Notes: generated from the letters alone by a model not told the origin. A stretch of 45,281 bases of DNA from Acidobacteriaceae bacterium (GCA_025934135.1 JAICYR010000005.1:1-45281); one strand, 5' to 3'; counted from the stretch's first letter, positions 1 through 9,268 are shown. Made by a program: numbers and translations.

Positions 1-937
1 AGATCACCTGCCCGTCAGTCCACGGCCCTGTCGAAGTCGGCGCGCTCTTCAGCAGTATCTTCCGCGAAAAGCCGTCCGGCTCAAACATCACCGCGAGCCA
101 CTTGTGCAACTCCGGATGATACACAATCGACAATTCCGGGCTGCCCTTCTTCATTACTTCCCGCGCGCTCGCCGGATCAAAACCCTTCTTCCACTTCCCA
201 TCACGCGTCAGATATTCCAGATTCCCCTTCGGATCGTTCAACCCATTCAGCGGAATCCGCGACGCAAGCAGCGGCCTCGTTCCCGTTTCGTACAGCGCGA
301 AGATTTCCGCATTGCCGCCTGTCACTGCTGAGGTAGCCGAGGGATAGGCCTTCGCTTCATCGGCAACCAGCGGGAAGTACTTGACCTCCCACTTCAGCGG
401 ATCCGGCCCAAGGTTGGACAAGCGCGCCAGGTCTGTTCCGCACGTTGCGAACGCCATCGCCGCGCTCTCTGCAGGCGCGGGTCGAACACACAGCAGCGTG
501 ATCCACACATCGGAACCCGCCCGAAAGCCACCCATCGCCCAGTAATAAGTGCCCGGTCGCTGCTCATGGAAGAACGACTCCGGCTGCCCCGTAGCATCGC
601 GGCGAATGAAGTAGTTGACCTTCCACTTACCCGCCTCGCAGGTCGAAATCCCCAGGCTGCTGTGGACCATCACCGGAATCTCGCCATGAACCACGCGCTG
701 TTTGCCGTAAAGGGTATCGCCGAAAATCCAGAGGTCGCGTCCATCCTTCAGCGGAATCGAATAGCCCACGTCCGCGCCCTGCCAGCCATTTGTAATACCG
801 GCCTCCAGCGGAAAATTCGGCGTGCAGGAAGCATCGCGCCCGGTCGCCGCCCACGCGCCGCTACATGAAAAAGCGACGAAAATTGCCAGCGCCAGCCAGG
901 CCCTGATTGGGCCGCGATGAAGATTTTGATTCCGCAT
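1..937 (-). CDS. DUF4185-type secreted protein, C-terminus cut by window edge
   Basis: This reverse-strand frame enters the window at base 1 without a stop, so only the first 312 codons are present. The ATG at 937-935 follows a GAGGTGG ribosome-binding stretch (945-951). Residues 13-31 form a signal peptide; Cys25 lies inside it but without a good lipobox. The mature part contains GWQGADVGYSIPLKDG and then LWIFGDT, the pattern I associate with DUF4185, a beta-propeller family resembling five-bladed glycoside hydrolases; later YYWAMGG and WLAVMFEP fit repeated propeller blades. It probably acts outside the cytoplasm on a carbohydrate, but no catalytic residue can be assigned from the fragment. 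It is divergent from the EamA permease that follows. Family assignment is recognition of pattern, not a search. Confidence 0.75.
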   Translation of the reverse strand, partial: MRNQNLHRGPIRAWLALAIFVAFSCSGAWAATGRDASCTPNFPLEAGITNGWQGADVGYSIPLKDGRDLWIFGDTLYGKQRVVHGEIPVMVHSSLGISTCEAGKWKVNYFIRRDATGQPESFFHEQRPGTYYWAMGGFRAGSDVWITLLCVRPAPAESAAMAFATCGTDLARLSNLGPDPLKWEVKYFPLVADEAKAYPSATSAVTGGNAEIFALYETGTRPLLASRIPLNGLNDPKGNLEYLTRDGKWKKGFDPASAREVMKKGSPELSIVYHPELHKWLAVMFEPDGFSRKILLKSAPTSTGPWTDGQVI

Positions 938-1094
938 GATGATCGCCACCTCTTGATAGATAAAAGTCCGTATCGGCCAGAAACAAAACTTCAGCCGGAT
1001 TGTTTTGCCACTCGACAATCATAACCGGATTGAAAGAGCCGAAGCTCCAGCCCCTCGAACATTCCCACAGGCGCAGCCAAATAAACTAGAAACA

Positions 1095-2009
1095 ATGCCT
1101 TGCGAACTCAAGATGCGTAGCCCCTTCGCCATCAGCCTTGCGGGCTATGGTTCCTGCGCGCTAGCGGGAACCTGCTGGGGCACCGGCTTCTACTTCGGCA
1201 AAATCGCGCTCACAGAGCTCAACGTAGGCCACATGGTCCTTTACCGCTTCCTCTTCGCGTGCCTCGGACTTCTGCCCATGGTCCGCCTTCCACGCTTCAG
1301 CCGCAAAGACTGGCTCCTGCTGCTGATTGCCGCGTTCCTCGGCATCCCGGTCCAGTTCATGGTCCAGTTTTATGGCCTCTCCTTTACCACCGTGAGCCAT
1401 GCCGCCCTCATGGTCGGAACCATGCCCGTGATCCTCGCCGTCGGAGCCAGCATTTTCACCCATGAACGGCTCGACCGCAAAGGGTGGCTTGCCCTTATCG
1501 GCTCCACCATCGGCGTCACGCTCATCACACTCGGAGGCGCCCGTCAGAGCGCCGCCCACGGCCCCTCGCTGGCCGGCGACCTCCTCGTCGTCCTCTCGCT
1601 CATCATTGCGTTGGCGTGGATCCTGATCAGCCGCGACCTGATGCACCGCAACTCGCCTCTGGCCGTCACCACCTGGACCATCCTTCCGGGCACCGCCATG
1701 CTCGCGCTTTGGGTCTTCCTGATGGACGGGCCGCCGCCCGTCCACGGCATCACCAATCAGGTCTGGATCGCCTGCGCCGCCGGAGGCCTGCTCTGCACCT
1801 CCGCCGCAATGTTCCTATGGAACTGGGGCATTCACCACGTTCCCGCCTCGCGCGCCGGAGTGTTCCTCAACATCGAGCCTGCCCTCGGCTCCATCCTCGG
1901 CGTGGAGTTATTGGGAGACAAACTCGGACCTGACGCCTGGCTTGGAGGCGCCCTCATCCTCGCCGCCGCCATCGTCCTCACTACCACCGGCAAATCGCAA
2001 CCGAAATGA
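1095..2009 (+). CDS. EamA-family (DMT superfamily) permease
   Basis: This is a polytopic inner-membrane protein of about 304 residues with roughly ten hydrophobic segments arranged as two EamA repeats. Typical sequences are the first helix with GTCWGTGFYFGKIA, the VQFYGLSFTT stretch in repeat 1, and the repeat-2 ending FLNIEPALGSILGVELLGD. EamA proteins export metabolites, amino acids or drugs; the substrate cannot be told here. The open frame extends upstream to a TTG at 1005, but that extension is hydrophilic and lacks a ribosome-binding site, so I chose ATG 1095; ATG 1113 is also possible. The prolyl oligopeptidase gene starts 108 bases downstream. A diverged copy of this gene's last 180 bases lies beyond that peptidase (4450-4630), which is unusual. 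Confidence 0.85.
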   Translation: MPCELKMRSPFAISLAGYGSCALAGTCWGTGFYFGKIALTELNVGHMVLYRFLFACLGLLPMVRLPRFSRKDWLLLLIAAFLGIPVQFMVQFYGLSFTTVSHAALMVGTMPVILAVGASIFTHERLDRKGWLALIGSTIGVTLITLGGARQSAAHGPSLAGDLLVVLSLIIALAWILISRDLMHRNSPLAVTTWTILPGTAMLALWVFLMDGPPPVHGITNQVWIACAAGGLLCTSAAMFLWNWGIHHVPASRAGVFLNIEPALGSILGVELLGDKLGPDAWLGGALILAAAIVLTTTGKSQPK

Positions 2010-2117
2010 TTCTGGAATAAACATGAACCTGCACCTGCGCCACCTTGTTTCCCTACTCCGGCAATATCTCGAAAAAAATTTCTGCAAGTCCTTGACGCGA
2101 GGTATATTCTTTCCGCC

Positions 2118-4391
2118 ATGCCTCGGAAAGTAAGCTTTTTCTCCGCCTTTTCTATCGGTTGTGTCGCCCCTGCGCTCGCCGTCGTCGCCTTGCTGCCGTT
2201 GCCGGCTCGCGCCCAGGTTCAGCCGCCGCTACAAAAGCCGCCCCTCGCCGCGGTGCACCCTGTATCCGACAACTACTACGGCCAGACCGTCGTGGACCCC
2301 TACCGCTGGCTAGAAAACCTCAAATCGCCGGAAGTCAAAAGCTGGATGCATGCCCAAGCCGGCTACACGCGCAGCGTCTTTGACAGCATGCCCGGCCGCA
2401 AAGCCTTCGCCGCCGAAATGGAGCGCTACATCAACGCGCCGGACGTAACTATTTCCGACGTTCAGATCGCTGGCCCCTACATCTTCTACCGCATGCGCCG
2501 CCGCTCCGACAATCAGGCCAACCTCTACGTTCGCAATGCCTCTGGGGGCTCCGGACGTCTGCTGCTTGACGTCGAAGCCCTCAGCAAGCCCGGCCACCAC
2601 ATCTCCCTCGATCATTACAGCCCCAGCTACGACGGCAAATACGTCGTCGTCGGGCTTTCCGCCGGGGGCTCCGAGTTGCAGACCGCACACATCCTGGAGA
2701 CGGCCACCCGCCGGGAGCTGCCTGAGCAACTCCCCCGCTACGAGGGCGGCAACTTTTCGCCCAACAACAAAACTTTCTACTATCTGCAACTCCAGAAGCT
2801 TGCGCCCAACGAGTCGCCGCTCGACAAGTTCCGCCGCCCAATGGAGTATAGCCACGTCCTCGGCACGCCCGTAGCCGACGACAAAGTGGTGCTTGGCGAA
2901 GGAATCTCGCCGGACATCGCCGTCGCCGATTATCAGTTTCCCATGGCCGTTCCCGTTCCCGGCTCAAGATACGCGCTCGCCATCGTGGTACCCGGTGTTG
3001 GGACTTTTCGTGACGTCTATATCGGAGACCCGAGCGCCCTCGTAACCCATAAGGGCTGGCGTAAAGTTGCCGACCTCAAGGATAAAGTGACGGACTTCGC
3101 TCTCCAGGGCAACAACCTCTACCTCGTCAGCTTCGACGGAACCATGAACGGCAAGCTCCTCCGCGTCAACGCTGCTAACCCCGACCTCAGCAAGGCCCAG
3201 GTCGTCGTTCCTGCCAGCAATCTTGTCTTCAGTGGAGGATTCATCGGCAGCGATGTAGTCCACCAGGCGTCCGACGCTCTCTACCTTCGAGTCATCCAGA
3301 AGGGTCAGGGCCGTGTCCTCCGCGTACCCTACGGCCCCAACGCAAAGTTCACCATGCTCACCCAACCCGGCGACCTCCAAGTGGACAGCGTTTCCACCGC
3401 GCAAAATGTTTCCGGCGCCCTGCTGCGCCTCGAGTCCTGGACCCAGCCCGGCGACTACTATCGCTACAACTCCGCAACCAGCACCTCCGTCGCCACCGGC
3501 ATTCAGCCGCCCAACCAAATCGATCCCAACAACCTCGACGTGCGCGAAGTCGAGGCTCGCGCCGCTGACGGCACCATGATTCCGCTGTCAATCCTTTACA
3601 AGAAGGGTCTCGTCCTCAACGGACGCAATCCAACCATGCTCATCGGCTACGGGGCCTACGGGGACGCGATGATGCCTGGCTATCCGCGCCGCGAGATGGC
3701 CTGGATGGAGCGCGGAGGCATCCTGGCTGTCGCCCACGTACGCGGCGGAGGCGAGCTCGGGGACGCCTGGCATCTGGCTGGCTATAAAGCCACCAAGCCC
3801 AATACCTGGAATGACTTTATCGCCACCGCCGAGTACCTCATCAGTCACAACTACACCAACCCGGCTCACCTCGGCATCTGGAGCGGGAGTGCCGGCGGCA
3901 TCCTTATCGGCCGCGCCATCACTACGCGCCCCGACCTCTTCGCCGCTGCGCTCGACACGGTCCCCTGCTCCGACGTGGTCCGCCAGGAAACCGGAGCCAA
4001 CGGGCCCGCCAATATTCCCGAATTTGGCTCCATCAAAACAGAAGCAGGGTTCAAAGCTCTCTACGCCATGAGCGCCTATTATCACGTGGAACCCGGAGTG
4101 AAATATCCCGCCGTCCTCGTCACCGCCGGAGCCAACGACCCTCGCGTCGATCCCTGGCAGGGAGCCAAAATGGCCGCTCGTCTCGAAGCCGACACCGCCA
4201 GCGGTCACCCCGTTCTCTTCCGCGTCAACTACGATGCGGGCCACGGACTTACTGACACCGTCCACCAGCAGGTTTCAGATTGGACCGACTACTTCACTTT
4301 CCTCTACTGGAACTTCGGCGACGCAAACTTTCAACCCGCCGCCCTCCAGGCACACCACGGTTCGGCAACCACAACCCACGCCGCGCAATAG
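2118..4391 (+). CDS. Secreted prolyl oligopeptidase family serine peptidase (S9A)
   Basis: The product of 757 residues would cut short proline-containing peptides in the periplasm. Residues 1-33 are a signal peptide ending in ARAQ. An N-terminal POP motif (DPYRWLEN, near residue 60) leads into the seven-bladed propeller, and the catalytic alpha/beta hydrolase domain takes up the last third. The triad is complete: Ser591 in SGSAGG, Asp674 in ANDPRVD and His709 in DAGHG, with GGGELGDAW before the nucleophile as in S9A enzymes. Length is usual for a secreted POP. The ATG at 2118 follows shortly after a TATATT box at 2103-2108, so the leader may be very short. The gene sits between the full permease gene and the permease fragment. 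Confidence 0.92.
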   Translation: MPRKVSFFSAFSIGCVAPALAVVALLPLPARAQVQPPLQKPPLAAVHPVSDNYYGQTVVDPYRWLENLKSPEVKSWMHAQAGYTRSVFDSMPGRKAFAAEMERYINAPDVTISDVQIAGPYIFYRMRRRSDNQANLYVRNASGGSGRLLLDVEALSKPGHHISLDHYSPSYDGKYVVVGLSAGGSELQTAHILETATRRELPEQLPRYEGGNFSPNNKTFYYLQLQKLAPNESPLDKFRRPMEYSHVLGTPVADDKVVLGEGISPDIAVADYQFPMAVPVPGSRYALAIVVPGVGTFRDVYIGDPSALVTHKGWRKVADLKDKVTDFALQGNNLYLVSFDGTMNGKLLRVNAANPDLSKAQVVVPASNLVFSGGFIGSDVVHQASDALYLRVIQKGQGRVLRVPYGPNAKFTMLTQPGDLQVDSVSTAQNVSGALLRLESWTQPGDYYRYNSATSTSVATGIQPPNQIDPNNLDVREVEARAADGTMIPLSILYKKGLVLNGRNPTMLIGYGAYGDAMMPGYPRREMAWMERGGILAVAHVRGGGELGDAWHLAGYKATKPNTWNDFIATAEYLISHNYTNPAHLGIWSGSAGGILIGRAITTRPDLFAAALDTVPCSDVVRQETGANGPANIPEFGSIKTEAGFKALYAMSAYYHVEPGVKYPAVLVTAGANDPRVDPWQGAKMAARLEADTASGHPVLFRVNYDAGHGLTDTVHQQVSDWTDYFTFLYWNFGDANFQPAALQAHHGSATTTHAAQ

Positions 4392-4449
4392 ACCGCGCGA
4401 GATTCGTGAGAACGACAGGGTTGAAAGCAGCAAAAAGCGCGAGGGGAGC

Positions 4450-4630
4450 ATTCCCCCTCGCGCGCCGGAGTCTTCCTCAACATCGAGCCTGCCCTCGGCT
4501 CCATCCTCGGCGTCGAGCTATTGGGAGACAAACTCGGCCCTGACGCCTGGTTTGGTGGCGCGCTTATTCTCGCAGCCGCCATCGCCCTCACCACCACGGG
4601 CAAAGTCGAACCGGAAATGGTTTTGGAGTG
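4450..4630 (+). pseudogene. Truncated copy of the EamA permease 3' end
   Basis: Bases 4461-4600 match 1851-1990, inside the intact permease gene, at about 91% by hand count (13 differences in 140 aligned bases). The frame is open and would give RAGVFLNIEPALGSILGVEL and onwards to a TGA at 4628-4630, about 60 residues. There is no start codon, no ribosome-binding site and no 5' two thirds of the gene. Most differences are at third codon positions, and the fragment runs past the intact gene's stop because of small indels. This says the copy diverged under selection as a real gene before it was truncated. It lies in the 250-base gap between the peptidase and the convergent VWFA gene. Confidence 0.85.
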
Positions 4631-4643
4631 AAGCAGACCGACT

Positions 4644-6308
4644 TCAGCGCACCGTCAGCGGAATATTAAGCGTGCCCAGCCGATAGCTGCTCATATCCCA
4701 CACGCCCAGCCGCAGCCGGTAGTCTCCCGGCTTCAGCGCAAGCGTTAGCCCAAACTGAATGCCGGCCTTGGCCACCTGCCGATACTGCTCCGGGGTAAAG
4801 TCCAGCTTCAGCACGGTCGAGGTTTGCCGAGGCTTCTCCGGCTGCTTTGCGTCCTCATGCAAGGTCGCCAGCACCACCAGCAGCCTGCCATGACGAATCC
4901 CCGCCGCATCCGTCGTGAAGTGAACTTCCTCAGGCTTGATCGTTGTCTTGATTACGAAATATGGATTCTGCTTGTCCGGCGGAACCACCTCGCTCGTCAG
5001 CCGCAGCATGGTCGCTTCCGGAGCAGCCGGCTGAAGCGCCAAATTCAGCTCCTTCGCCGGGTTAGCCTCCACTGCATTTTCCGGCGTTGCATAATAGCCG
5101 CGCCGGTAACTCAGCGAATATCCATGCGCCGCAAGATTAATCTTGATCTTCCTGTACGCCCCATTCCATTTGCTGTTCTGTGGAATATATGCCAGCGTGT
5201 AGTAATTCGACCCGTCCTCGAAGCCCTTCCGCAGCGCATCCGCAAAGTCATTGGTTCCGTAGTAAGCCTCTCCGCCCGTGGTGTCGGCCAGGCTGTTCAT
5301 CATGTCATGCAGGCTCGCGCGCTGCTGGAACAGTTGCTCCTGGCTGGTCATGCCGCGCGCCTCCGGTCCCATGCCGCTGGCGTCCACCCCGGTCAGCAGA
5401 ATGGGATACACCGCGATCTGCGCATCGGCCAGGCTTTGGTTCGCCTCGGCAATGTCCTGCGTGTTCATGACACCGGGAATCGGCGCCGACTTCAATGCAT
5501 TACTTCCTGTAATGGAAGCGGCCAGTTCGTGAATCTCCAGAGTCGGACCGCCGTACAGCGGAAACCGGTCGGCCAGCCAATACAGATTTTTCCGCCCCGG
5601 ATAGCCGCTCACCGCCGCCGCTATTTCTCTGAGCGCCTCCTGTGTGATGTCAATCGCACGCTGCATTTCGTCACCGGCTTCCAGAAGTTGCCCGTCCGCA
5701 GCGGCGCTTGCACCCGAAGGGCTGCGTCCGATGGCGGCCTGAAATGCCGACACAAAATCGCTGCTTCGCTGACGGCTCCCAGTCGTCGGCGCGGTCGAGG
5801 ATGCCAGTTGCATCGCTTTGGCCGCTGCAACCAGGCGATCGGTGCTGCCGGTAAAGTTCTGGAGAATGTGCAGCCGCGTGTTCAGAACAAACAACGCTGT
5901 CTGGTGCCCCGGCGGCAGCGCCTCGAGGAAATGGATCATCTGCTTCCGCGCATAAGGCTGGTCCTGCGAAGCCGTGTTGCAGAAATCGAACAGGACGATG
6001 TTCACCGAGTTCGACACCAGCCCCACATTCGAGAACTCGGTCTCGCTCGGCGGTGTCTCCGCCACGCTGGAGAAGTCGTGCGTGTGATCCGCAAAATAGG
6101 AGATGGTCTGCGGCTTGCCGTTCTCCCGCACGCCGAAGTCTTTCTCCGAAAGTCCGCGTACCAGCCGCCCCGCCGCGTCCCTCACCACCACGTCAACGTA
6201 AACAATGCGGCTGGTCACATGCAGGGTATCCGGCGCTGACTGCTGCGACAGCGCAACCACCGGACTCATCAGCACCGCAAGCGCAACGCTAATTCGGAAA
6301 GCGATCAT
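4644..6308 (-). CDS. Secreted VWFA-related protein (Acidobacteria type)
   Basis: The protein has 554 residues with a signal peptide in residues 1-21. Its mature start, around VTSRIVYVDVVVRDAAGRLV, followed by GLSEKDFGVRENGKPQ, is the hallmark of the VWFA-related family found mainly in Acidobacteria (I believe TIGR03436). A von Willebrand A-like region follows: NIVLFDFCNT stands where the metal-binding strand is expected, and later KNLYWLADRF. The C-terminal part (YTLAYIPQNSKWNGAYRKI, then RRGYYA) is also typical of the family. The role is unknown; such proteins are exported and may mediate binding. The gene faces the peptidase and permease fragment, and reads away from the DnaC-like gene upstream. 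Confidence 0.88.
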   Translation of the reverse strand: MIAFRISVALAVLMSPVVALSQQSAPDTLHVTSRIVYVDVVVRDAAGRLVRGLSEKDFGVRENGKPQTISYFADHTHDFSSVAETPPSETEFSNVGLVSNSVNIVLFDFCNTASQDQPYARKQMIHFLEALPPGHQTALFVLNTRLHILQNFTGSTDRLVAAAKAMQLASSTAPTTGSRQRSSDFVSAFQAAIGRSPSGASAAADGQLLEAGDEMQRAIDITQEALREIAAAVSGYPGRKNLYWLADRFPLYGGPTLEIHELAASITGSNALKSAPIPGVMNTQDIAEANQSLADAQIAVYPILLTGVDASGMGPEARGMTSQEQLFQQRASLHDMMNSLADTTGGEAYYGTNDFADALRKGFEDGSNYYTLAYIPQNSKWNGAYRKIKINLAAHGYSLSYRRGYYATPENAVEANPAKELNLALQPAAPEATMLRLTSEVVPPDKQNPYFVIKTTIKPEEVHFTTDAAGIRHGRLLVVLATLHEDAKQPEKPRQTSTVLKLDFTPEQYRQVAKAGIQFGLTLALKPGDYRLRLGVWDMSSYRLGTLNIPLTVR

Positions 6309-6408
6309 GATTTTGGACCGCCAATAATGTGTGGATAACGAGACAGCTAAGAATAGCCCCCTAACGCTTGCAAGAACAGAGCTTCAGAAACGCCGGGATG
6401 GCCAGTCC

Positions 6409-7164
6409 TCAGCCGAATCTTGCCCGGCCCACGCCTCTTCGGAAGTCCGCTCCGCTCATCTGTATCGTGACGCACATCTCGGCCAGGCGCGAGCGCATGC
6501 GTTCGCCAATGCGGTCGCCGAGCGTCTCATCCCTCACCGCATTGCGCGGCCCCGTCGCAACGCCGCCCGGAGGAGCATCCGCGTAGTTCGTCGTAATGAT
6601 GGTGGTCCGCCGGTCGTTGTAGCGTGTGTTCAGAATGTGCGCCACCGTGTCCCACACCCATTCGGTCGGCTTCGCCGCGCCTAGCTCGTCCAGCACCAGC
6701 ACCTCGGCCTCAAACACCGGACGCAAAATCTCCAGCTCCGTCGTCGCCACCTGCGGGTTGTACGAATGCTGAATCTGCTTCAGTAACTCGCGATAGTCGC
6801 AGAAAAGCCCCCGCACGCCCTTCTCCACAACCAGCGAGTGCAGGATGCCAACCGCAAGATGCGTCTTGCCTACGCCGATTGATCCCGTCAGCAGAAGCCC
6901 GCGCCCTTCCGTCGTCACCGGATAGCCATCCACAAATTGCCGAGCGATCAGGCGCGCCGCTACCAGCGATGGATCAGTCCCAAAATCTGTGTGATAGCTC
7001 TCAAACATGCAGTGCTGGTAACGCTTTGGTATCCGCGCCCGCTCCAGCAGCGAGTCTATCCGCACCTGTTGACGGCAGTCGCAGGCCTCAGCGGCAAACC
7101 GCCCATCGGCGCGCCTCGCCACCACCATCCCCATCCCATCGCACTTTGCACAAACGGCCATCAT
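6409..7164 (-). CDS. DnaC/IstB-like ATPase with N-terminal zinc ribbon, possible helicase loader
   Basis: This AAA+ protein has about 251 residues. The N-terminus carries CAKC and CDC cysteine pairs about 20 residues apart, a likely zinc ribbon. It is followed by a Walker A motif (TGSIGVGKTH), a Walker B motif (VLVLDELGA) and an IITTNY sensor, as in DnaC and IstB. DnaC loads the replicative helicase DnaB on DNA; IstB supports IS21 transposition. There is no istA-like transposase or terminal repeat nearby, so a chromosomal helicase loader is the better reading, and dnaB is 8 kb away on the same strand. The open frame begins at a TTG (7170); I chose the ATG at 7164, with 7161 equally possible. 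Confidence 0.85.
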   Translation of the reverse strand: MMAVCAKCDGMGMVVARRADGRFAAEACDCRQQVRIDSLLERARIPKRYQHCMFESYHTDFGTDPSLVAARLIARQFVDGYPVTTEGRGLLLTGSIGVGKTHLAVGILHSLVVEKGVRGLFCDYRELLKQIQHSYNPQVATTELEILRPVFEAEVLVLDELGAAKPTEWVWDTVAHILNTRYNDRRTTIITTNYADAPPGGVATGPRNAVRDETLGDRIGERMRSRLAEMCVTIQMSGADFRRGVGRARFG

Positions 7165-7253
7165 TCCCAAGCCAAGTATCGCAGATCACCGAATCCTACT
7201 CAGCGTAGGAAAACACGACCGTTCTGTGCAGCACTCATCCCAATCTCTATTCC

Positions 7254-8318
7254 CTATTTACCCACGTTTTTATCCAGAAACTTCGCCATCACTCCTAGCG
7301 CCTCCCGCGCTTCGGGCAGTTCCACGTGATACCAGAAGGCATGCGGAAGCCCATCAAACACCACCATCGGAGCCTCGACTCCCGACTCGTAAAAGTGCCG
7401 TTGCAGATTCGCCGTCCCGCTTAACAACATGTCTCGCGTAGCCGTCACAAAAAGCGTCGGCGGAAACCCATGCACATCCGCGAACAGCGGAGACAGCACC
7501 GGATCGCGCGGATTCGTCTTGCCCACATAATCCGCGTCGTGTGTCGCGCCCGCCGTCGGCACATCCAGGTGCCCTGATAGACCGTTCAGCGCATACATGG
7601 CCCGCGAGTCGCCCTCCCGGCTGAAGTCTCCCAGCCCGGAGAACACACCCAGCGCCGCCGGCAGGGGTAGCCCAAGCTGCTTCAGCCGCACCGCCACTTC
7701 CGCCGTCAGAATCGCACCCGCCGATGTTCCATACAGCCCAATATGGTTGGCCGGATATGTCTTCAACAACTCTTTATAGACGGCCACCGTGTCATCCACA
7801 TCCGCAGGGAACGGATGCTCCGGGGCAAGCCGGTACAGCACCGATATGACCTTCGTCTTCGTGAGGTTCGCAATCGGAATGCTCTCCACCAGCGATCCCG
7901 AATCCGAATTGAACCCGCCGCCGTGAACGTTCAGCATCACGCGGTCGCGGTTCGCCGCCGGGGTGTCCAGCGGAGTGACAATCCGTACCGGCACGCCCGC
8001 AATCCTGGACATCGACATGTTGACCGGATACACCGCCCGCATGGCCGCGCCGGCCCGCTTCTGCCAGGCGTCCGTTCTGCCGCGGCGCTGCGCCAAAGTC
8101 TCTGGTACGGCCGCATCAGACACCTGCTGCCCAACCCACGCCTTCGCCTCCGGACTCAGGCTCTCCGGAACTGGAACGACCCGCGTCACATGCGCCGTCC
8201 CTTGCGCGTCGATCACGCTCGTGTCCTTCCGCGGGCCCGTCCGCGTTCTCGTCTGCTGCGCGAATCCCATCGACGAACCAGCCACAGCCAGCGCCAGCAC
8301 ATATGCAATCAGCTTCAT
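7254..8318 (-). CDS. Secreted alpha/beta hydrolase, HSL-type esterase
   Basis: The 354-residue product begins at ATG 8318, eight codons inside the open frame, because GAGGAGAAAAGG sits directly in front of it and the protein then begins with a clean signal peptide (MKLIAYVLALAVAGSSMGFA). The hormone-sensitive-lipase signature HGGGF forms the oxyanion hole. The nucleophile is the serine in GTSAG, followed by Asp in TRDML and His in GLPHAFW. Enzymes of this family hydrolyse short acyl esters or steroid-like acetates; the substrate is not deducible. It is divergent from rplU, and the putative rplU promoter lies in the shared upstream region. Confidence 0.88.
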   Translation of the reverse strand: MKLIAYVLALAVAGSSMGFAQQTRTRTGPRKDTSVIDAQGTAHVTRVVPVPESLSPEAKAWVGQQVSDAAVPETLAQRRGRTDAWQKRAGAAMRAVYPVNMSMSRIAGVPVRIVTPLDTPAANRDRVMLNVHGGGFNSDSGSLVESIPIANLTKTKVISVLYRLAPEHPFPADVDDTVAVYKELLKTYPANHIGLYGTSAGAILTAEVAVRLKQLGLPLPAALGVFSGLGDFSREGDSRAMYALNGLSGHLDVPTAGATHDADYVGKTNPRDPVLSPLFADVHGFPPTLFVTATRDMLLSGTANLQRHFYESGVEAPMVVFDGLPHAFWYHVELPEAREALGVMAKFLDKNVGK

Positions 8319-8410
8319 CCTTTTCTCCTCAGAGACTTCCATCCGAGACTACCTGAGCCTGACGCGGCCCATCCACAACAACTCGCTCCAGACCTATCGC
8401 CAGTCCCCCA

Positions 8411-8440
8411 TTGACCACTTGCCCGCCCGCCCGGTAAACT
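8411..8440 (+). promoter_or_regulatory. Candidate sigma-70 promoter for rplU-rpmA
   Basis: TTGACC at 8411-8416 and TAAACT at 8435-8440 are separated by 18 bases. Transcription from here would give a leader of about 140 bases before rplU. The sequence fit is reasonable but not checked experimentally. Confidence 0.45.
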
Positions 8441-8587
8441 TATCTGGTTCGGCGATTCTGTTTTTCGCCCCAGGGCATACCCCGCTCACTCCGCAAGTTG
8501 AGTTCGAGCGCGACCGCCCGGGCGAGCATGTTTCGGCCCAGCCAGAGAAAGTTTTAGGCGTCTGCCCGGCAGGCGCTCGGAGGAATT

Positions 8588-8914
8588 ATGTACGCGGTCA
8601 TCCGCACCGGTGGAAAGCAGTATCGCGTCGCACCCGGCGACGTAGTGAAGATTGAAAAGGCGGCAGCCGACGAAAATGGCTCGCTCGAATTCAGCGACGT
8701 GCTCTCGTTCTCGGGCGAAGCCGGCTCCCTGGGCCGCGCGTCCGGCGCGAAGGTCGTCGGAACTGTGGTCGGCGTGGGCCGTGGCGACAAAATCCTGGTC
8801 TTCCACCTCAAGAGGAAGAAGCAGTACAAGAAGCTGCAAGGACATCGCCAGAGCTTTACCGCAGTCCGCATCGACTCGATTCAGGTGGACGGCAATACTT
8901 ACAGCGCCCAGTAG
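8588..8914 (+). CDS. rplU: 50S ribosomal protein L21
   Basis: The protein has 108 residues, the normal length for bL21, which binds 23S rRNA in the large subunit. It starts MYAVIRTGGKQYRV and has the family signature FHLKRKKQYKKLQGHRQ, with the C-terminal RIDSI strand. A strong ribosome-binding site (CGGAGGAATT) lies just before the ATG. It is the first gene of a two-gene operon with rpmA, 24 bases downstream. The usual third partner, the GTPase gene obg, is not here: a terminator closes the operon after rpmA. Confidence 0.98.
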   Translation: MYAVIRTGGKQYRVAPGDVVKIEKAAADENGSLEFSDVLSFSGEAGSLGRASGAKVVGTVVGVGRGDKILVFHLKRKKQYKKLQGHRQSFTAVRIDSIQVDGNTYSAQ

Positions 8915-8938
8915 CGACTGAGATAAGGATTCAGGAAA

Positions 8939-9202
8939 ATGGCACACAAAAAAGGATTAGGAAGCTCGAAAAACGGCCGCGACTCCAACGCGCAGCGGCT
9001 CGGGGTCAAGGCGTTCGGAGGCCAACTGGTCACTGGCGGCTCCATCATCGTCCGGCAGCGCGGGACACCGCTCAAGGCCGGCCCGAACGTGGGACGCGGC
9101 AGCGACGACACACTCTTCGCCAAGGTCGATGGACGGGTCAAGTTCCGCGACCGTGGACGCCTCGGCCGCTTTGTCGGCATAGAGCCTGTCTCCGCCAGCT
9201 AA
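8939..9202 (+). CDS. rpmA: 50S ribosomal protein L27
   Basis: The protein has 87 residues and begins [17 protein letters not shown], the standard bL27 N-terminus that reaches towards the peptidyl-transferase centre. It lacks the cleavable extension found in Firmicutes. The glycine-rich core [19 protein letters not shown] is typical. It is cotranscribed with rplU and followed 19 bases later by a rho-independent terminator. Confidence 0.98.
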   Translation: MAHKKGLGSSKNGRDSNAQRLGVKAFGGQLVTGGSIIVRQRGTPLKAGPNVGRGSDDTLFAKVDGRVKFRDRGRLGRFVGIEPVSAS

Positions 9203-9221
9203 GCAATTCCACCTATTATAG

Positions 9222-9249
9222 AAAGGCGCGGCCTCAAGCCGCGCCTTTT
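9222..9249 (+). terminator. Rho-independent terminator of rplU-rpmA
   Basis: AAAGGCGCGGC (9222-9232), loop CTCAA, then GCCGCGCCTTTT (9238-9249) give an 11-pair perfect stem with a T run, right after the rpmA stop. It may also end the convergent gene at 9269. Confidence 0.9.
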
Positions 9250-9268
9250 CTCTTCCCAGTTGGAACGC

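Noticed and set aside
2092-2108. TTGACG plus TATATT as a promoter for the prolyl oligopeptidase gene
   Set aside because: The two boxes are only five bases apart, so they cannot be a -35/-10 pair; TATATT may still be a -10 with a weak -35.
4824-6239. A 471-codon forward open frame opposite the VWFA gene
   Set aside because: Basic, low-complexity product with no family; it is the antisense shadow of a well-supported gene. The same holds for long frames at 12907-13896 (reverse), 40300-41457, 42058-43050 and 43080-44117 (forward).
6409-7164. IS21 remnant (IstB)
   Set aside because: No istA, terminal inverted repeats or target duplication can be seen around the gene, and the zinc-ribbon start fits a DnaC-type protein better.
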